Positions 1 through 7,895 of a stretch of DNA of 64,000 nt are shown here, piece by piece (position 1 is the first letter of the stretch; every line of letters starts with the position of its first letter). The notes beneath the pieces were generated by a model. That model was not told where the DNA came from, did no database searches, and saw nothing but the letters and a program-made list of their open reading frames with translations. The translations under genes were made by a program, and so were the position numbers. The DNA is from CAZNHL01 sp964572965 (GTDB lineage: Bacteria > Bacteroidota > Bacteroidia > Cytophagales > UBA9547), in assembly GCA_964572965.1 (NCBI GenBank), contig CAZNHL010000005.1, positions 40,060 through 104,059 on the forward strand, in the 5' to 3' direction.

Positions 1-1433
1 CCTCCGCTTATAACCAATCGCCTGATTTTCTTTTTCGCAAATGCAAATACACCATTGTCGAACAGTTTGAAGTCAGGGTAAAGCGTTTCGGCACCTTTGT
101 TATGCATACTCTGGTACATACCATTAGTTCCTATAGTCACCTCCCAATGTTTGTATTCCGGCAATGTTAATCTGAAATCATAATAAAGGGTTTGTAAATA
201 GAAATATAAGTCAGGTACGTCCGGGGCCAATACGTTACCATACTCTTTTCTATGGTTTTGACTATAGCCGACATTGGCCATGAGTGATGATTTGCCTATC
301 AGGAAAAGGTTGTTTGTAGAAATTTTATAATTGCTGAGGTTTTGAGAATTGGATGGGTTGATACTTCTTGTACTCAATTCATTGTCAGATACTGCTACAT
401 CCTGCACTGTATCGGCTACTGCAATACTTTTGATAAAACGCCCATTGGCATCTCTTCTTCCGTCAATAATGTTGATGCGGTTATTCCATGAACAGAAGTA
501 AAGCCGGGAGAAGCCCCACTTTTTACTGATACCAACCATTCCGTTTACATTGAGGTCTTCCCGGAAATTGGAGCCATACACGCGGCCGTCATATTGGTTT
601 CGGTAGTTATTCGCACTTTTTTGGCTTGTACGCAGCATCCAGTTAACCCCTTTTTGTGTGCCGGCTGTCATGGCTGACCAGCCATACATATTGTTGTTGG
701 TTTGGTAATTGCCTAAAACATTAGCGATGATTTTGCCTTCTTCAACAGGCCGTGCCGAGAGTAGTGACATCACCCCGCCAAGTCCATCTGAGCCATACAT
801 TAAACTACCCGCCCCACGAATGATTTCATAACGGTCAATAGAATATTCGTCAACCTGGATAGCATGTTCTTCTCCCCACTGGTTGTCTTCCTGCCTGATC
901 CCGTCATGCATGGTAATCACTCTGTTAAAACCCAAGCCTCTAATCACAGGCTTTGATAAACCTACCCCGGTTGTTACTTGTGACATACCAGGTAATTTAG
1001 ATACTGCGTCAGTTAAGTTGGTAGAGCTGCTTTGAAGCCATTGGGTTTTCGAAAAAGTAGCAATAGGAATAGGGCTCTCCTTAACGATGGTTTTGGTTGA
1101 GCTGCCTGAAATGATTACTTCATCCAAAGTCACAGCGTAGTTTTCAATTACAAAGTTTTTTATCGTATCACTACTAACATCAATCGTTTCTATAATTGTT
1201 TTATGTGAAGTGTATTTTACTTCTATAGTGTACTTACCGGTTGGGATATTTTTAATAGTGTATGTTCCGTCTACATCAGTTGAAGTGCCTATTCTTAGTT
1301 CAGGAATATAGATTGCGGCACCAATTACCTCCTCATTATTCTCAATATGGGTAATTTTTCCTTTTATAGTATGCTGGCTGTAAGCAAAATAAGGCAGAAG
1401 TGTGTAGATCAGTAATTGGTAAATCAGGCGCAT
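1..1433 (-). CDS. TonB-dependent outer-membrane receptor, 5' part
   Basis: About 477 N-terminal residues are visible; the gene runs off the left edge. The first 19 residues form a signal peptide ending in FAYS, before QHTIKG. Residues about 20-105 are a carboxypeptidase-regulatory-like beta-sandwich (TDVDGTYTI, PTGKYTIEVKY), usual on Bacteroidota receptors. A plug domain follows with RGLGFNRV, QWGEEHA and RGAGSLMYGSDGLGGV, then the start of the barrel. Such receptors take up siderophores, metals or other ligands with TonB energy. The ligand cannot be read from the sequence, but the metalloregulator-like palindrome 67 bp upstream favours a metal-related substrate (inference). Confidence 0.9.
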   Translation of the reverse strand, partial: MRLIYQLLIYTLLPYFAYSQHTIKGKITHIENNEEVIGAAIYIPELRIGTSTDVDGTYTIKNIPTGKYTIEVKYTSHKTIIETIDVSSDTIKNFVIENYAVTLDEVIISGSSTKTIVKESPIPIATFSKTQWLQSSSTNLTDAVSKLPGMSQVTTGVGLSKPVIRGLGFNRVITMHDGIRQEDNQWGEEHAIQVDEYSIDRYEIIRGAGSLMYGSDGLGGVMSLLSARPVEEGKIIANVLGNYQTNNNMYGWSAMTAGTQKGVNWMLRTSQKSANNYRNQYDGRVYGSNFREDLNVNGMVGISKKWGFSRLYFCSWNNRINIIDGRRDANGRFIKSIAVADTVQDVAVSDNELSTRSINPSNSQNLSNYKISTNNLFLIGKSSLMANVGYSQNHRKEYGNVLAPDVPDLYFYLQTLYYDFRLTLPEYKHWEVTIGTNGMYQSMHNKGAETLYPDFKLFDNGVFAFAKKKIRRLVISG

Positions 1434-1499
1434 GGATTAGTGTATTTATAAAAGTTATTTTGACAAATATATAATTATAAATAATATTAACATAAAAAT

Positions 1500-1521
1500 A
1501 TTTTTAGATTAGTCTAAAAAT
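1500..1521. promoter_or_regulatory. DtxR-type palindromic operator candidate
   Basis: A perfect dyad with 9-bp arms, ATTTTTAGA and TCTAAAAAT, is separated by TTAG. Its core TTAGATTAGTCTAA matches the classic DtxR-family core TTAGGTTAGCCTAA at 12 of 14 positions. It lies 67 bp upstream of the TonB receptor start on the minus strand, where a repressor would act. The family of regulator (iron or manganese sensing) is inferred. Confidence 0.5.
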
Positions 1522-1530
1522 GTGGCTAAT

Positions 1531-1556
1531 AAAAAACCCACGAATTGACTCGTGGG
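1531..1556 (-). terminator. Rho-independent terminator of the H1-like gene
   Basis: Stem CCCACGA / TCGTGGG with a 6-nt loop. Read on the minus strand it is followed by six T. It lies just downstream of the Lys-rich small gene. Confidence 0.8.
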
Positions 1557-1584
1557 TGGGAGATGATCTGTATGTAAACTGCGC

Positions 1585-1845
1585 TTAGGCAGGTTCAGAG
1601 GTCTTCTTCTTTGGCTTTGCCGGAGCTGCTTTTGCTGCTTTTTTCGTTAATTTTGCAGTTTCTTTTTCTTCTTTCTGCACAAGCTTCTTCGTTACTTTTT
1701 TGAATTTGGAAGCAAGTTTGGCAGCAAAGTTCTCAACAGACTTCTTTACTTTTTTTCCTGCTTTTTCATCGTGGCCGTTCAACAGGCCGTGTAATTGCTC
1801 TGCAATCTGGTTGCGCAATTCGTCTTTAGAGATTTTCTTGCTCAT
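1585..1845 (-). CDS. Small Lys/Ala-rich histone-H1-like protein
   Basis: 86 residues. The first half has an amphipathic helical pattern (SKDELRNQIAEQLHGLL); the second half is a Lys/Ala/Pro-rich basic tail ending AAKAAPAKPKKKTSEPA. The composition resembles the C-terminal tails of eukaryotic H1 and the Hc1-like or AlgP-like DNA-binding proteins of bacteria. Nucleoid binding is inferred from composition only. It is monocistronic, with its own terminator, and divergent from mdh. No signal peptide is visible, so it should be cytoplasmic. Confidence 0.7.
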   Translation of the reverse strand: MSKKISKDELRNQIAEQLHGLLNGHDEKAGKKVKKSVENFAAKLASKFKKVTKKLVQKEEKETAKLTKKAAKAAPAKPKKKTSEPA

Positions 1846-1964
1846 AATCTTCAGCGTTTGTAGCTCAAAAATACGCTTAATAAGTGAACAAAAAGCGGCT
1901 TAACAAAAAGGTAATCTTTATTTAATATTAATTCTGAAATAGCACTTTAAAAACCTGATAAATC

Positions 1965-1996
1965 ATTTTTTAAATAGATTAACATGAATAAATTTG
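1965..1996 (+). promoter_or_regulatory. Predicted primary-sigma promoter of mdh
   Basis: The -7 element TAAATTTG (1989-1996) fits the Bacteroidota consensus TAnnTTTG. A T-rich -33 element (TTTTT) lies 19 bp upstream. The predicted start is near 2002, giving a leader of about 45 nt before mdh. Confidence 0.4.
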
Positions 1997-2046
1997 CAAC
2001 TCTTATTTTAGTGTACAGATTACTAACATCATAAAACGTAATAAAA

Positions 2047-2985
2047 ATGGCAAAAGTAACCGTAGTAGGGGCTGGTAACGTAGGTGCAACTTGCGCTGAT
2101 GTATTGGCTTACAGAGAAGTAGCGAATGAAATCGTTCTTCTTGATATTAAAGAAGGTTTTGCAGAAGGTAAAGCTTTGGATATTTCTCAAAAAGCTCCTA
2201 TCGACTTGTATGATTCAAGAGTAGTAGGTGTTACCAACGATTATAGCAAAACTGCTAATTCTGATGTTGTAGTAATTACTTCAGGTTTGCCACGTAAACC
2301 GGGTATGACTCGTGACGATTTGATCGCGATCAATGCCGGTATCGTTAAAACTGTTACAGAAAACGTTATCAAGCATTCTCCAAATGCAATCATCATTGTG
2401 GTTTCTAACCCATTGGATGTAATGACTTACCAGGCGCACATCGCTTCTAAATTGCCAAGAACTAAAGTAATTGGTATGGCCGGTATTCTTGATACGGCAC
2501 GTTACAGAGCATTTATCGCTGAAGAATTGAATGTGTCTCCAAAAGACGTTCAGGCTCAGTTGTTGGGTGGTCACGGTGATACAATGGTTCCATTGGCTCG
2601 TTACACAACTGTAGCTGGTATTCCGGTTACAGAATTGATCGATGCTGAAACATTGCAGTCTATTCTTGAAAGAACTAAGCGTGGTGGCGGTGAACTAGTG
2701 AAATTAATGGGTACTTCTGCCTGGTATGCACCAGGTTCTGCAGCTGCTCAGATGGTTGAAGCTATCGTAAAAGACCAGAAACGCGTATTCCCTGTTTGTA
2801 TCAAACTGGAAGGTGAATTCGGTATCGACAATTGCTACTTAGGTGTGCCTGTAGTATTGGGTAAAGCTGGTGTTGAGAGAATTCTTGAAGTTTCATTGAA
2901 TGCTGATGAATTGGCATTATTGAAGGCTTCTGAAGTAGCTGTTAAGTCTGTAATGTCTGTTTTGGACAAACAACCGGCTGCTTAA
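2047..2985 (+). CDS. mdh: Malate dehydrogenase
   Basis: 312 residues, the normal length of LDH-like bacterial malate dehydrogenases. It oxidises malate to oxaloacetate with NAD in the TCA cycle, in the cytosol. The Rossmann glycine motif GAGNVGATCA is at residues 8-17 and the acidic NAD-specifying residue is in LLDIKEG. The substrate arginines lie in GLPRKPGMTRDDL, and the catalytic His in GGHGDTMVP. The start follows an A-rich leader after a good promoter. A small gene follows 45 bp downstream and is probably co-transcribed. Codon use is strongly biased towards a few codons, as expected for high expression. Confidence 0.97.
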   Translation: MAKVTVVGAGNVGATCADVLAYREVANEIVLLDIKEGFAEGKALDISQKAPIDLYDSRVVGVTNDYSKTANSDVVVITSGLPRKPGMTRDDLIAINAGIVKTVTENVIKHSPNAIIIVVSNPLDVMTYQAHIASKLPRTKVIGMAGILDTARYRAFIAEELNVSPKDVQAQLLGGHGDTMVPLARYTTVAGIPVTELIDAETLQSILERTKRGGGELVKLMGTSAWYAPGSAAAQMVEAIVKDQKRVFPVCIKLEGEFGIDNCYLGVPVVLGKAGVERILEVSLNADELALLKASEVAVKSVMSVLDKQPAA

Positions 2986-3030
2986 TCAGCGTTTGATTTA
3001 TATTATTCACTTATTTAAAAGAATAAAGAC

Positions 3031-3219
3031 ATGCCAAATAATTTCGGTATCCCACAAATAAGCAAATACATCAGCAATACAGATTTGTTTGATGGTAAGG
3101 CAGAAGTAGCTGAGAAATACGCAGCTGCAATCAAAGCTGGTAACTTGTCAAACATGGCTGGTTACGATTTGAGTACTTACAAAAGCAAAATGGCTAAAAT
3201 TAAAGTACTTTCTAAGTAG
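3031..3219 (+). CDS. Small conserved-looking protein downstream of mdh
   Basis: 62 residues without signal peptide or membrane segment: MPNNFGIPQISKYISN at the start, a helical Ala/Lys-rich middle (AEKYAAAIKAGNL) and a basic end. It lies 45 bp after mdh and ends 26 bp before a strong terminator, so it very likely shares the mdh transcript. Codon use resembles mdh. The family is not recognised; no function is proposed. Confidence 0.65.
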   Translation: MPNNFGIPQISKYISNTDLFDGKAEVAEKYAAAIKAGNLSNMAGYDLSTYKSKMAKIKVLSK

Positions 3220-3245
3220 ATTTAATTGAAAAAATGTGTATTTTC

Positions 3246-3280
3246 AATCAGCTAGGCTTCACGCTTAGCTGATTTTTTTA
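3246..3280 (+). terminator. Rho-independent terminator of mdh operon
   Basis: Stem AATCAGCTA / TAGCTGATT with an 11-nt loop, followed by a run of T. It starts 26 bp after the small gene and ends only about 30 bp before the next start codon. Confidence 0.85.
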
Positions 3281-3309
3281 TGCAAAAATTTAACTTAATA
3301 TTATTTGAT

Positions 3310-3912
3310 ATGAAAAAAGTATTCGTTTTTGTTTTGGCTATTTTTATGAGCGTTGGTATTGCTTCGGCTCAAAAAGGTGGTGGTGATGCTTCTGATAAAA
3401 CTTTTGGAGCAGGTCTGGTGGCGGGTATCCCTACAGGTGTAAATGCTAAGCTGAACCTGAATCAAAAGTTTGACCTTGAATTTATGGCAGGTTTAGCTCC
3501 AAACTTTGGAGGTAATTACGCGGCTTATAATAGTAACTACAGACGTAGAAAGGATTATGCCTATGATTATTATAGCGTAAGAAGAATGGGGACTTTTCTT
3601 GTTAACTTCCATTATCATCAAAAAATTAAGGCATTGCCTGAATTGATGTGGTATGCAGGTGGTGGTGTTCAGATGAATGTTGTTAATTATTATACGAATG
3701 ACTATTGGCATAATGGTACTCATTATCGTAACGACAATGTAACTGAAGTTAACTTAGGTTTGAATGTTAATGGAGGAGCAGAATACTTCTTTAAAGGTAT
3801 TGGAGTGCCGTTGTCAGCATTTGCACAAGTTGGTGTATATGTAGAAATGGCTAATGATCCGGGATTGGCCTTTGTTGTGCCAAACGCAGGTGTGAGATAC
3901 TGGTTCAAATAG
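3310..3912 (+). CDS. Outer-membrane beta-barrel protein
   Basis: 200 residues from the chosen ATG at 3310, where a signal peptide begins (KKVFVFVLAIFMSVGIASA, cut before QKGGG). An in-frame ATG at 3280 would add ten residues and spoil the signal peptide. The mature part alternates Gly and aromatic residues (FGAGLVAGIPTG, MAGLAPNFGG, YAGGGVQMNVVNYY) and ends in RYWFK, typical of a small 8-strand outer-membrane barrel. A Tyr/Asn/Arg-rich stretch near residues 70-90 could be an extracellular loop. The precise family and role are unknown. Confidence 0.8.
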   Translation: MKKVFVFVLAIFMSVGIASAQKGGGDASDKTFGAGLVAGIPTGVNAKLNLNQKFDLEFMAGLAPNFGGNYAAYNSNYRRRKDYAYDYYSVRRMGTFLVNFHYHQKIKALPELMWYAGGGVQMNVVNYYTNDYWHNGTHYRNDNVTEVNLGLNVNGGAEYFFKGIGVPLSAFAQVGVYVEMANDPGLAFVVPNAGVRYWFK

Positions 3913-3961
3913 TATATGATTTACTGCAGAGACGTTGAATGCAACCTCTCTGCAGTAATCA

Positions 3962-3993
3962 TTTTGATCCTATTCATTTGGGGATTAGCTTTG
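3962..3993 (+). promoter_or_regulatory. Promoter of first CxGKC gene, abutting the start codon
   Basis: -33 element TTTTG (3962-3966), 19-bp spacer, -7 element TAGCTTTG (3986-3993): a full match to the Bacteroidota consensus. It is conserved almost base for base at 5558-5589. Start codons at 3996 and 3999 lie only 2-5 nt after the -7 element, so the transcript would be leaderless or nearly so. Confidence 0.65.
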
Positions 3994-3998
3994 CAATG

Positions 3999-4373
3999 AT
4001 GAATCTGACGAAACAAATAGCTTTACTAAGTATGATTACCTTATTGGTAGTTCATATTTTTAGTACTGCATTAGTTTCTGCCCATTATCAGATTAATAAG
4101 GATTTTATAGCAAAAAACCTTTGCGAGAATCGCACAAAGCCCAAGATGAATTGTAATGGCAAATGCCATTTGAAAAAAACAATGAAACGCCTGGATGGCG
4201 AAAAAACAGAAAGCAAATCGATACAATTAAGTATCTCAGAGTATATTGATACGCCGGCACTACACATTCAGGCCGGTTTTGTTTCGTTCAGAGAAAAGGA
4301 TTATCAGGAAGATAATTTGCATACACTATTCTCCGGATTTACAGTTTCCATATTCAGGCCTCCACTGGTTTAA
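3999..4373 (+). CDS. Small membrane-anchored CxGKC protein, copy 1
   Basis: 124 residues. An N-terminal hydrophobic segment (about residues 7-27) is followed by YQINKDFI, LCENR and the motif NCNGKCHLKK (Cys-x2-x-Cys-His type), then a Ser-rich part and an end in FRPPLV. The start at 3999 is chosen because it aligns with the single ATG of the paralog at 5595. The spaced Cys/Cys/His could bind a metal or heme-related ligand (inference). Similar small proteins commonly precede metal-related genes in Bacteroidota (recollection of genome contexts). It precedes a di-heme peroxidase gene by 98 bp. Confidence 0.75.
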   Translation: MNLTKQIALLSMITLLVVHIFSTALVSAHYQINKDFIAKNLCENRTKPKMNCNGKCHLKKTMKRLDGEKTESKSIQLSISEYIDTPALHIQAGFVSFREKDYQEDNLHTLFSGFTVSIFRPPLV

Positions 4374-4383
4374 GCTCTTTCCT

Positions 4384-4439
4384 GTTTACTATTGCAACCT
4401 TTGGTTGTAGTATATTTGTTATACCAATCTGAGATTGGT
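4384..4439 (+). other. Leader hairpins before the first peroxidase gene
   Basis: Two dyads lie between the CxGKC gene and the peroxidase: TACTA..CAACC pairing with GGTTGTAGTA, and a perfect ACCAATC / GATTGGT (4423-4439) with loop TGA. A weaker version of the first hairpin (TTACTA..CAA / TTTGTAGTAA) recurs at the same place after copy 2, near 5988-6016. They may tune expression of the downstream gene. Confidence 0.35.
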
Positions 4440-4471
4440 CATTCCTTATTGTATTTACTAAAATTGAAAGA

Positions 4472-5563
4472 ATGAAGAATAATGCATTAGCGTTTATTGT
4501 ATTCATTTGTTTAGGCATGCTTGTGTGTCTGGGAGGTTGCGGGCAGCAGTATGATAGTCCGAATCCGCTTTCCGGTTCTCCGCTCATTGATGCTCCGGCA
4601 TACTTCGGTACTTATAAAGTGCCTGAAGATAATCAGACTACTGAAGCAGGTGTAGAGCTGGGCAGGATGCTTTTTTACGAAAAAATGCTTTCTGCTGATA
4701 ATACGCTTTCATGTGCCAGTTGTCATAAACAGGAACATGCCTTTTCTGATGAACGCACGTTTAGTATAGGTGTCGATGGAAAGCCTGGTAAACGCCAGTC
4801 AATGTCATTGGCTAACCTGGTTTGGCAAACACAGTTTTTTTGGGATGGACGTGTTTCTACTTTAGAAAAGCAGGCTTTATTCCCTATTCAGGATTCCTTG
4901 GAAATGCATCAGCCTCTCGATAAGATGGTGGGTAAGTTACAGGCTTCTGCAAATTATCCTGTAAAGTTTATGAATGCATTCGGTACTGATCAGATTACAG
5001 CAGAACTTGTAGCCAAAGCATTGGCTCAGTTTGAACGAACACTGGTGTCTTCAAATTCCCGTTATGATAAATTCATCAGAAAGGAATATGTGTTAAGTGC
5101 TCAGGAAAGAAATGGAATGGTGTTGTTTCAGACCCATCCAACACCTGAAAATGGTTTGAGAGGCGGTAATTGTGGCGATTGTCACGGGGGGGGGTATCTG
5201 ACATTTCTGAATGGTTTTCACAATAATGGACTGGATGCGTCACCAAGTGATCCTGGTTTGGGTGGATTCACTAAGGCGGCATTCGATAACGGAAAATTTA
5301 AAGTGCCAACGCTTCGGAATATTGCCATGACTGCTCCTTATATGCATGATGGCAGATTTAATTCTTTGGAAGAAGTGCTTGATCATTATAATGAACATGT
5401 TCAGAACAGTGCTACGCTGGATCCGAATATGAGTGCCAGTAATAAAGTAAATGGTAAAAGTCTGGGGCTTACGGCTCAGGAAAAAGCAGATATTATTGCA
5501 TTCCTGAAAACATTAAGCGATAGTACTTTTATCCAAAATCCGAAGTTTGCTTCACCGTTTTGA
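4472..5563 (+). CDS. Di-heme cytochrome c peroxidase family lipoprotein
   Basis: 363 residues. The lipobox is LGGC, with the lipidated Cys at 23. There are two c-type heme motifs, CASCH at 81-85 and CGDCH at 234-238, plus the family signatures FFWDGR, FERTLVS and TLRNIAMTAPYMHDGRF. The family (CcpA/MauG/MbnH) reduces hydrogen peroxide or uses it to oxidise a protein partner in the periplasm. Which of these applies is not decidable here. It follows CxGKC copy 1. Its TGA stop is itself part of the -33 element of the next promoter. Confidence 0.93.
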   Translation: MKNNALAFIVFICLGMLVCLGGCGQQYDSPNPLSGSPLIDAPAYFGTYKVPEDNQTTEAGVELGRMLFYEKMLSADNTLSCASCHKQEHAFSDERTFSIGVDGKPGKRQSMSLANLVWQTQFFWDGRVSTLEKQALFPIQDSLEMHQPLDKMVGKLQASANYPVKFMNAFGTDQITAELVAKALAQFERTLVSSNSRYDKFIRKEYVLSAQERNGMVLFQTHPTPENGLRGGNCGDCHGGGYLTFLNGFHNNGLDASPSDPGLGGFTKAAFDNGKFKVPTLRNIAMTAPYMHDGRFNSLEEVLDHYNEHVQNSATLDPNMSASNKVNGKSLGLTAQEKADIIAFLKTLSDSTFIQNPKFASPF

Positions 5564-5589
5564 TACTACTCATTTCAGAATTAGCTTTG
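5558..5589 (+). promoter_or_regulatory. Promoter of second CxGKC gene
   Basis: TTTTG (5558-5562), 19-bp spacer, TAGCTTTG (5582-5589), then the ATG at 5595. The spacer is also similar to that of the 3962 promoter (CTACTCATTT versus CTATTCATTT). It overlaps the end of the upstream peroxidase gene. Confidence 0.65.
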
Positions 5590-5594
5590 TAATA

Positions 5595-5969
5595 ATGAAT
5601 TTAACGAAACAAATAGCACTATTATGTATGATCGCCTTGCTGGTGGTTCATATCTTTAGTATTGCTTTGGTTTCTGTTCATTATCAGATCAATAAAGATT
5701 TTATTGTCAGGGAACTCTGCGAAAATCGTGACAAGCCAACGCTGAACTGTAAGGGTAAATGTCATTTAAAAAAGACATTGAAACGTTTGGGAGCAGATAA
5801 AACAGAGAGCAGGCCAATAGAACTAAGTGTCTCTGAATATATAGGTAATATTGCGCTTGAGGTGAAGCCGGTTGTTTTGTCTGTTATTGTTATGAATTAT
5901 CCTGTTGATACTTTCCCTCAGTCGTTGGCAGGTTTTACCTCTTCGGTTTTCCGGCCACCCCTCGTTTAG
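5595..5969 (+). CDS. Small membrane-anchored CxGKC protein, copy 2
   Basis: 124 residues, the same length as copy 1 and clearly paralogous: MNLTKQIALL start, hydrophobic segment, HYQINKDFI, LCENRDKP, NCKGKCHLKKTLKRL, and the same FRPPLV end. The region between the motif and the C-terminus is much less conserved, which suggests the Cys/His block is the functional part. It precedes the MbnP-like gene by 102 bp and probably starts the four-gene unit ending at 8884. Confidence 0.75.
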   Translation: MNLTKQIALLCMIALLVVHIFSIALVSVHYQINKDFIVRELCENRDKPTLNCKGKCHLKKTLKRLGADKTESRPIELSVSEYIGNIALEVKPVVLSVIVMNYPVDTFPQSLAGFTSSVFRPPLV

Positions 5970-6071
5970 TCATTCCTTATAAGTTGCTTACTATTATTAC
6001 AATTGTTTGTAGTAATAGCGTATGCCGGTAACCTATCGGTTGGATTGATCTTATTATTTAAATTGATAAAA

Positions 6072-6869
6072 ATGAAAAATATTTTATTTGCAGTTATTGC
6101 ATTGGTTATTTCTTTAGGTACAGTTTCTTGTGTAAAGTATAAAGACCAGGATCCCGCTCCTGGGGTTGGTCAGTTAAACTTTGGTTTTACATCTGCTATT
6201 AATGGTGGTGATTTTGATTTGAATACTTACTATCCGATCAATAATGGAGCAGATAGTATTACGGCTTCGACTTTTAAATTCTTTGTTACAAATGTGCAGT
6301 TGAGAAAGAAATCGGATGGTACTTACTTCAATATTCCTAATAGTTATTATCTGTTTGATCAGGCAAATGAAGACCCTGCTGCAAGGGTAGCACATTACAA
6401 TACTTTTCATATTCCGAATGTAGTAGCCGGGGAGTATGATCAGATCCGTTTCCTTGTCGGTTTAGATTCTGCAACCAATTTTGCAACAGTTGTTCCGGAT
6501 ATTGATGCTTTAAACAGAAACAATAATATATACTGGAGCTGGAGCAGTGGTTATAAGTTTTTGATGTTTGAAGGTAAAAGCAAGCAAAAAAGCGGATCGA
6601 CAGAATTGTCTCAGGTTTTCCATGCCGGATCTGATTCAAATAAGAAATGGATAACGTTTGATCTACCAACTACATCTGTTATCAGTAATGGAGGCTCAAG
6701 TACTATTAAAGTGGTGGCTAATGTGGAGAAAGTTTTTACCGGTACTACCAATTTTGATATGAGGGCTCAGAACAATGTAATGATGGGGACCGGTGCGGCC
6801 AATCTCGCAAATAATTATGCATCAATGTTTACATTGACGAGCGTAACCAATGAAGTCCCTGCTAATTAA
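6072..6869 (+). CDS. MbnP-like lipoprotein (metallo-mystery pair type)
   Basis: 265 residues. The start at 6072 is chosen because the signal peptide begins there; the lipobox is LGTVSC, with the Cys at 20. Recognisable MbnP features: LNFGFT near residue 35, TFKFFVTNVQLRK, YDQIRFLVGLDS, and the aromatic block IYWSWSSGYKF with Trp155 and Trp157, followed by FEGKS and a His at 184. In methanobactin systems MbnP binds copper through a kynurenine made from Trp by its peroxidase partner MbnH. Here the peroxidase partner follows after 3 bp. Copper binding is inferred from the family. Confidence 0.8.
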   Translation: MKNILFAVIALVISLGTVSCVKYKDQDPAPGVGQLNFGFTSAINGGDFDLNTYYPINNGADSITASTFKFFVTNVQLRKKSDGTYFNIPNSYYLFDQANEDPAARVAHYNTFHIPNVVAGEYDQIRFLVGLDSATNFATVVPDIDALNRNNNIYWSWSSGYKFLMFEGKSKQKSGSTELSQVFHAGSDSNKKWITFDLPTTSVISNGGSSTIKVVANVEKVFTGTTNFDMRAQNNVMMGTGAANLANNYASMFTLTSVTNEVPAN

Positions 6870-6872
6870 GGC

Positions 6873-7895
6873 ATGAAGTTCAAAAAGGTAGTAAGTATTG
6901 GTTTACTTTTATTTGGTGCCTTTTCTTGTCATCCAAGAGAAGAGGAGGTTGCTGTTTATAGTATTGAGCAACCTCCTCATTTCCCTAAACCTATTATTCC
7001 GGAAGCTAATCCAATGCGTGCTGAAGTAGTCGATCTCGGTAAAAAACTGTTTTTCGATACGCAGCTTTCATCAGACAACTCTATTTCATGTGCTTCCTGT
7101 CATATGCCGGAAAATGCTTTTTCAGATAAAGGAAAAGCATTCAGTTTGGGAGTGACCGGACAAAACGGGCACAGAAACAGCTCTGCGTTATTTAACAAAG
7201 CCTGGGAGAAAGCTTTGTTTTGGGATGGTGGGGCGAATAGTCTGGAAAACCAGGCACTGGCACCAATTACTGACCATCTGGAAATGAACATGGATTTAGC
7301 ATTACTTGAAAAGCAGTTGACGGCTGATGCAGCATATCAAAAGCTTTTCAAAAGTGTTTTCGGAAAAAATGAGGTAAAAGAACGTGAAATTACCATGGCG
7401 CTTGCACAGTATCAGCGCACACTGGTATCGGCAGGGTCAAGGTATGACAAGTATTTATTGGGTAAAACAGCGCTAACTGCAGAAGAACTGGCAGGTGAAA
7501 AGCTTGTTGAGTTGAAATGTGCCTCATGCCATTCCGGAGTATTATTTACTGATCAGCAGTATTATAATATCGGACTGGATGCGGAGTTGCCTGATTACCC
7601 TGAACTTGATGACCCTAATTGGGGAAGAGCACGCATTACTTTAGACTATGTCAATGATAAAGCAAAATATAGAACGCCGACGCTTAGAAATCTGGCCTTT
7701 ACTGCTCCTTATATGCACGATGGCCGTTTTGCAACTTTGAATGAAGTGCTTGATTTCTTTGTGTCAGGAGTTAAAAAGTCGCCTACATTGACACCTGTCT
7801 TAGGTAATGGCATAGTGCTTTCCCAGATCGAAAAGGATCAGATAATCCTTTTTTTGAATACTTTGAATGACTACGATTTCGTGAGTAAGAAATAA
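6873..7895 (+). CDS. Di-heme peroxidase, likely MbnH-type partner
   Basis: 340 residues. The lipobox is FGAFSC, with the Cys at 19. Heme motifs are CASCH at 73-77 and CASCH at 216-220, with FWDGG, QRTLVSAGSRYDKY and TLRNLAFTAPYMHDGRF. It starts 3 bp after the MbnP-like gene and overlaps the next gene by one base (TAATG), so the three are translationally linked. The tight pairing argues that its substrate is the MbnP-like protein rather than, or as well as, bulk peroxide. It is a clear paralog of the 4472 protein. Confidence 0.88.
   Translation: MKFKKVVSIGLLLFGAFSCHPREEEVAVYSIEQPPHFPKPIIPEANPMRAEVVDLGKKLFFDTQLSSDNSISCASCHMPENAFSDKGKAFSLGVTGQNGHRNSSALFNKAWEKALFWDGGANSLENQALAPITDHLEMNMDLALLEKQLTADAAYQKLFKSVFGKNEVKEREITMALAQYQRTLVSAGSRYDKYLLGKTALTAEELAGEKLVELKCASCHSGVLFTDQQYYNIGLDAELPDYPELDDPNWGRARITLDYVNDKAKYRTPTLRNLAFTAPYMHDGRFATLNEVLDFFVSGVKKSPTLTPVLGNGIVLSQIEKDQIILFLNTLNDYDFVSKK

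Noticed and set aside
4472..7895. Full methanobactin gene cluster
   Set aside because: No precursor peptide, MbnB/MbnC or MbnT homolog is present; only the MbnP/MbnH-type pair is seen.
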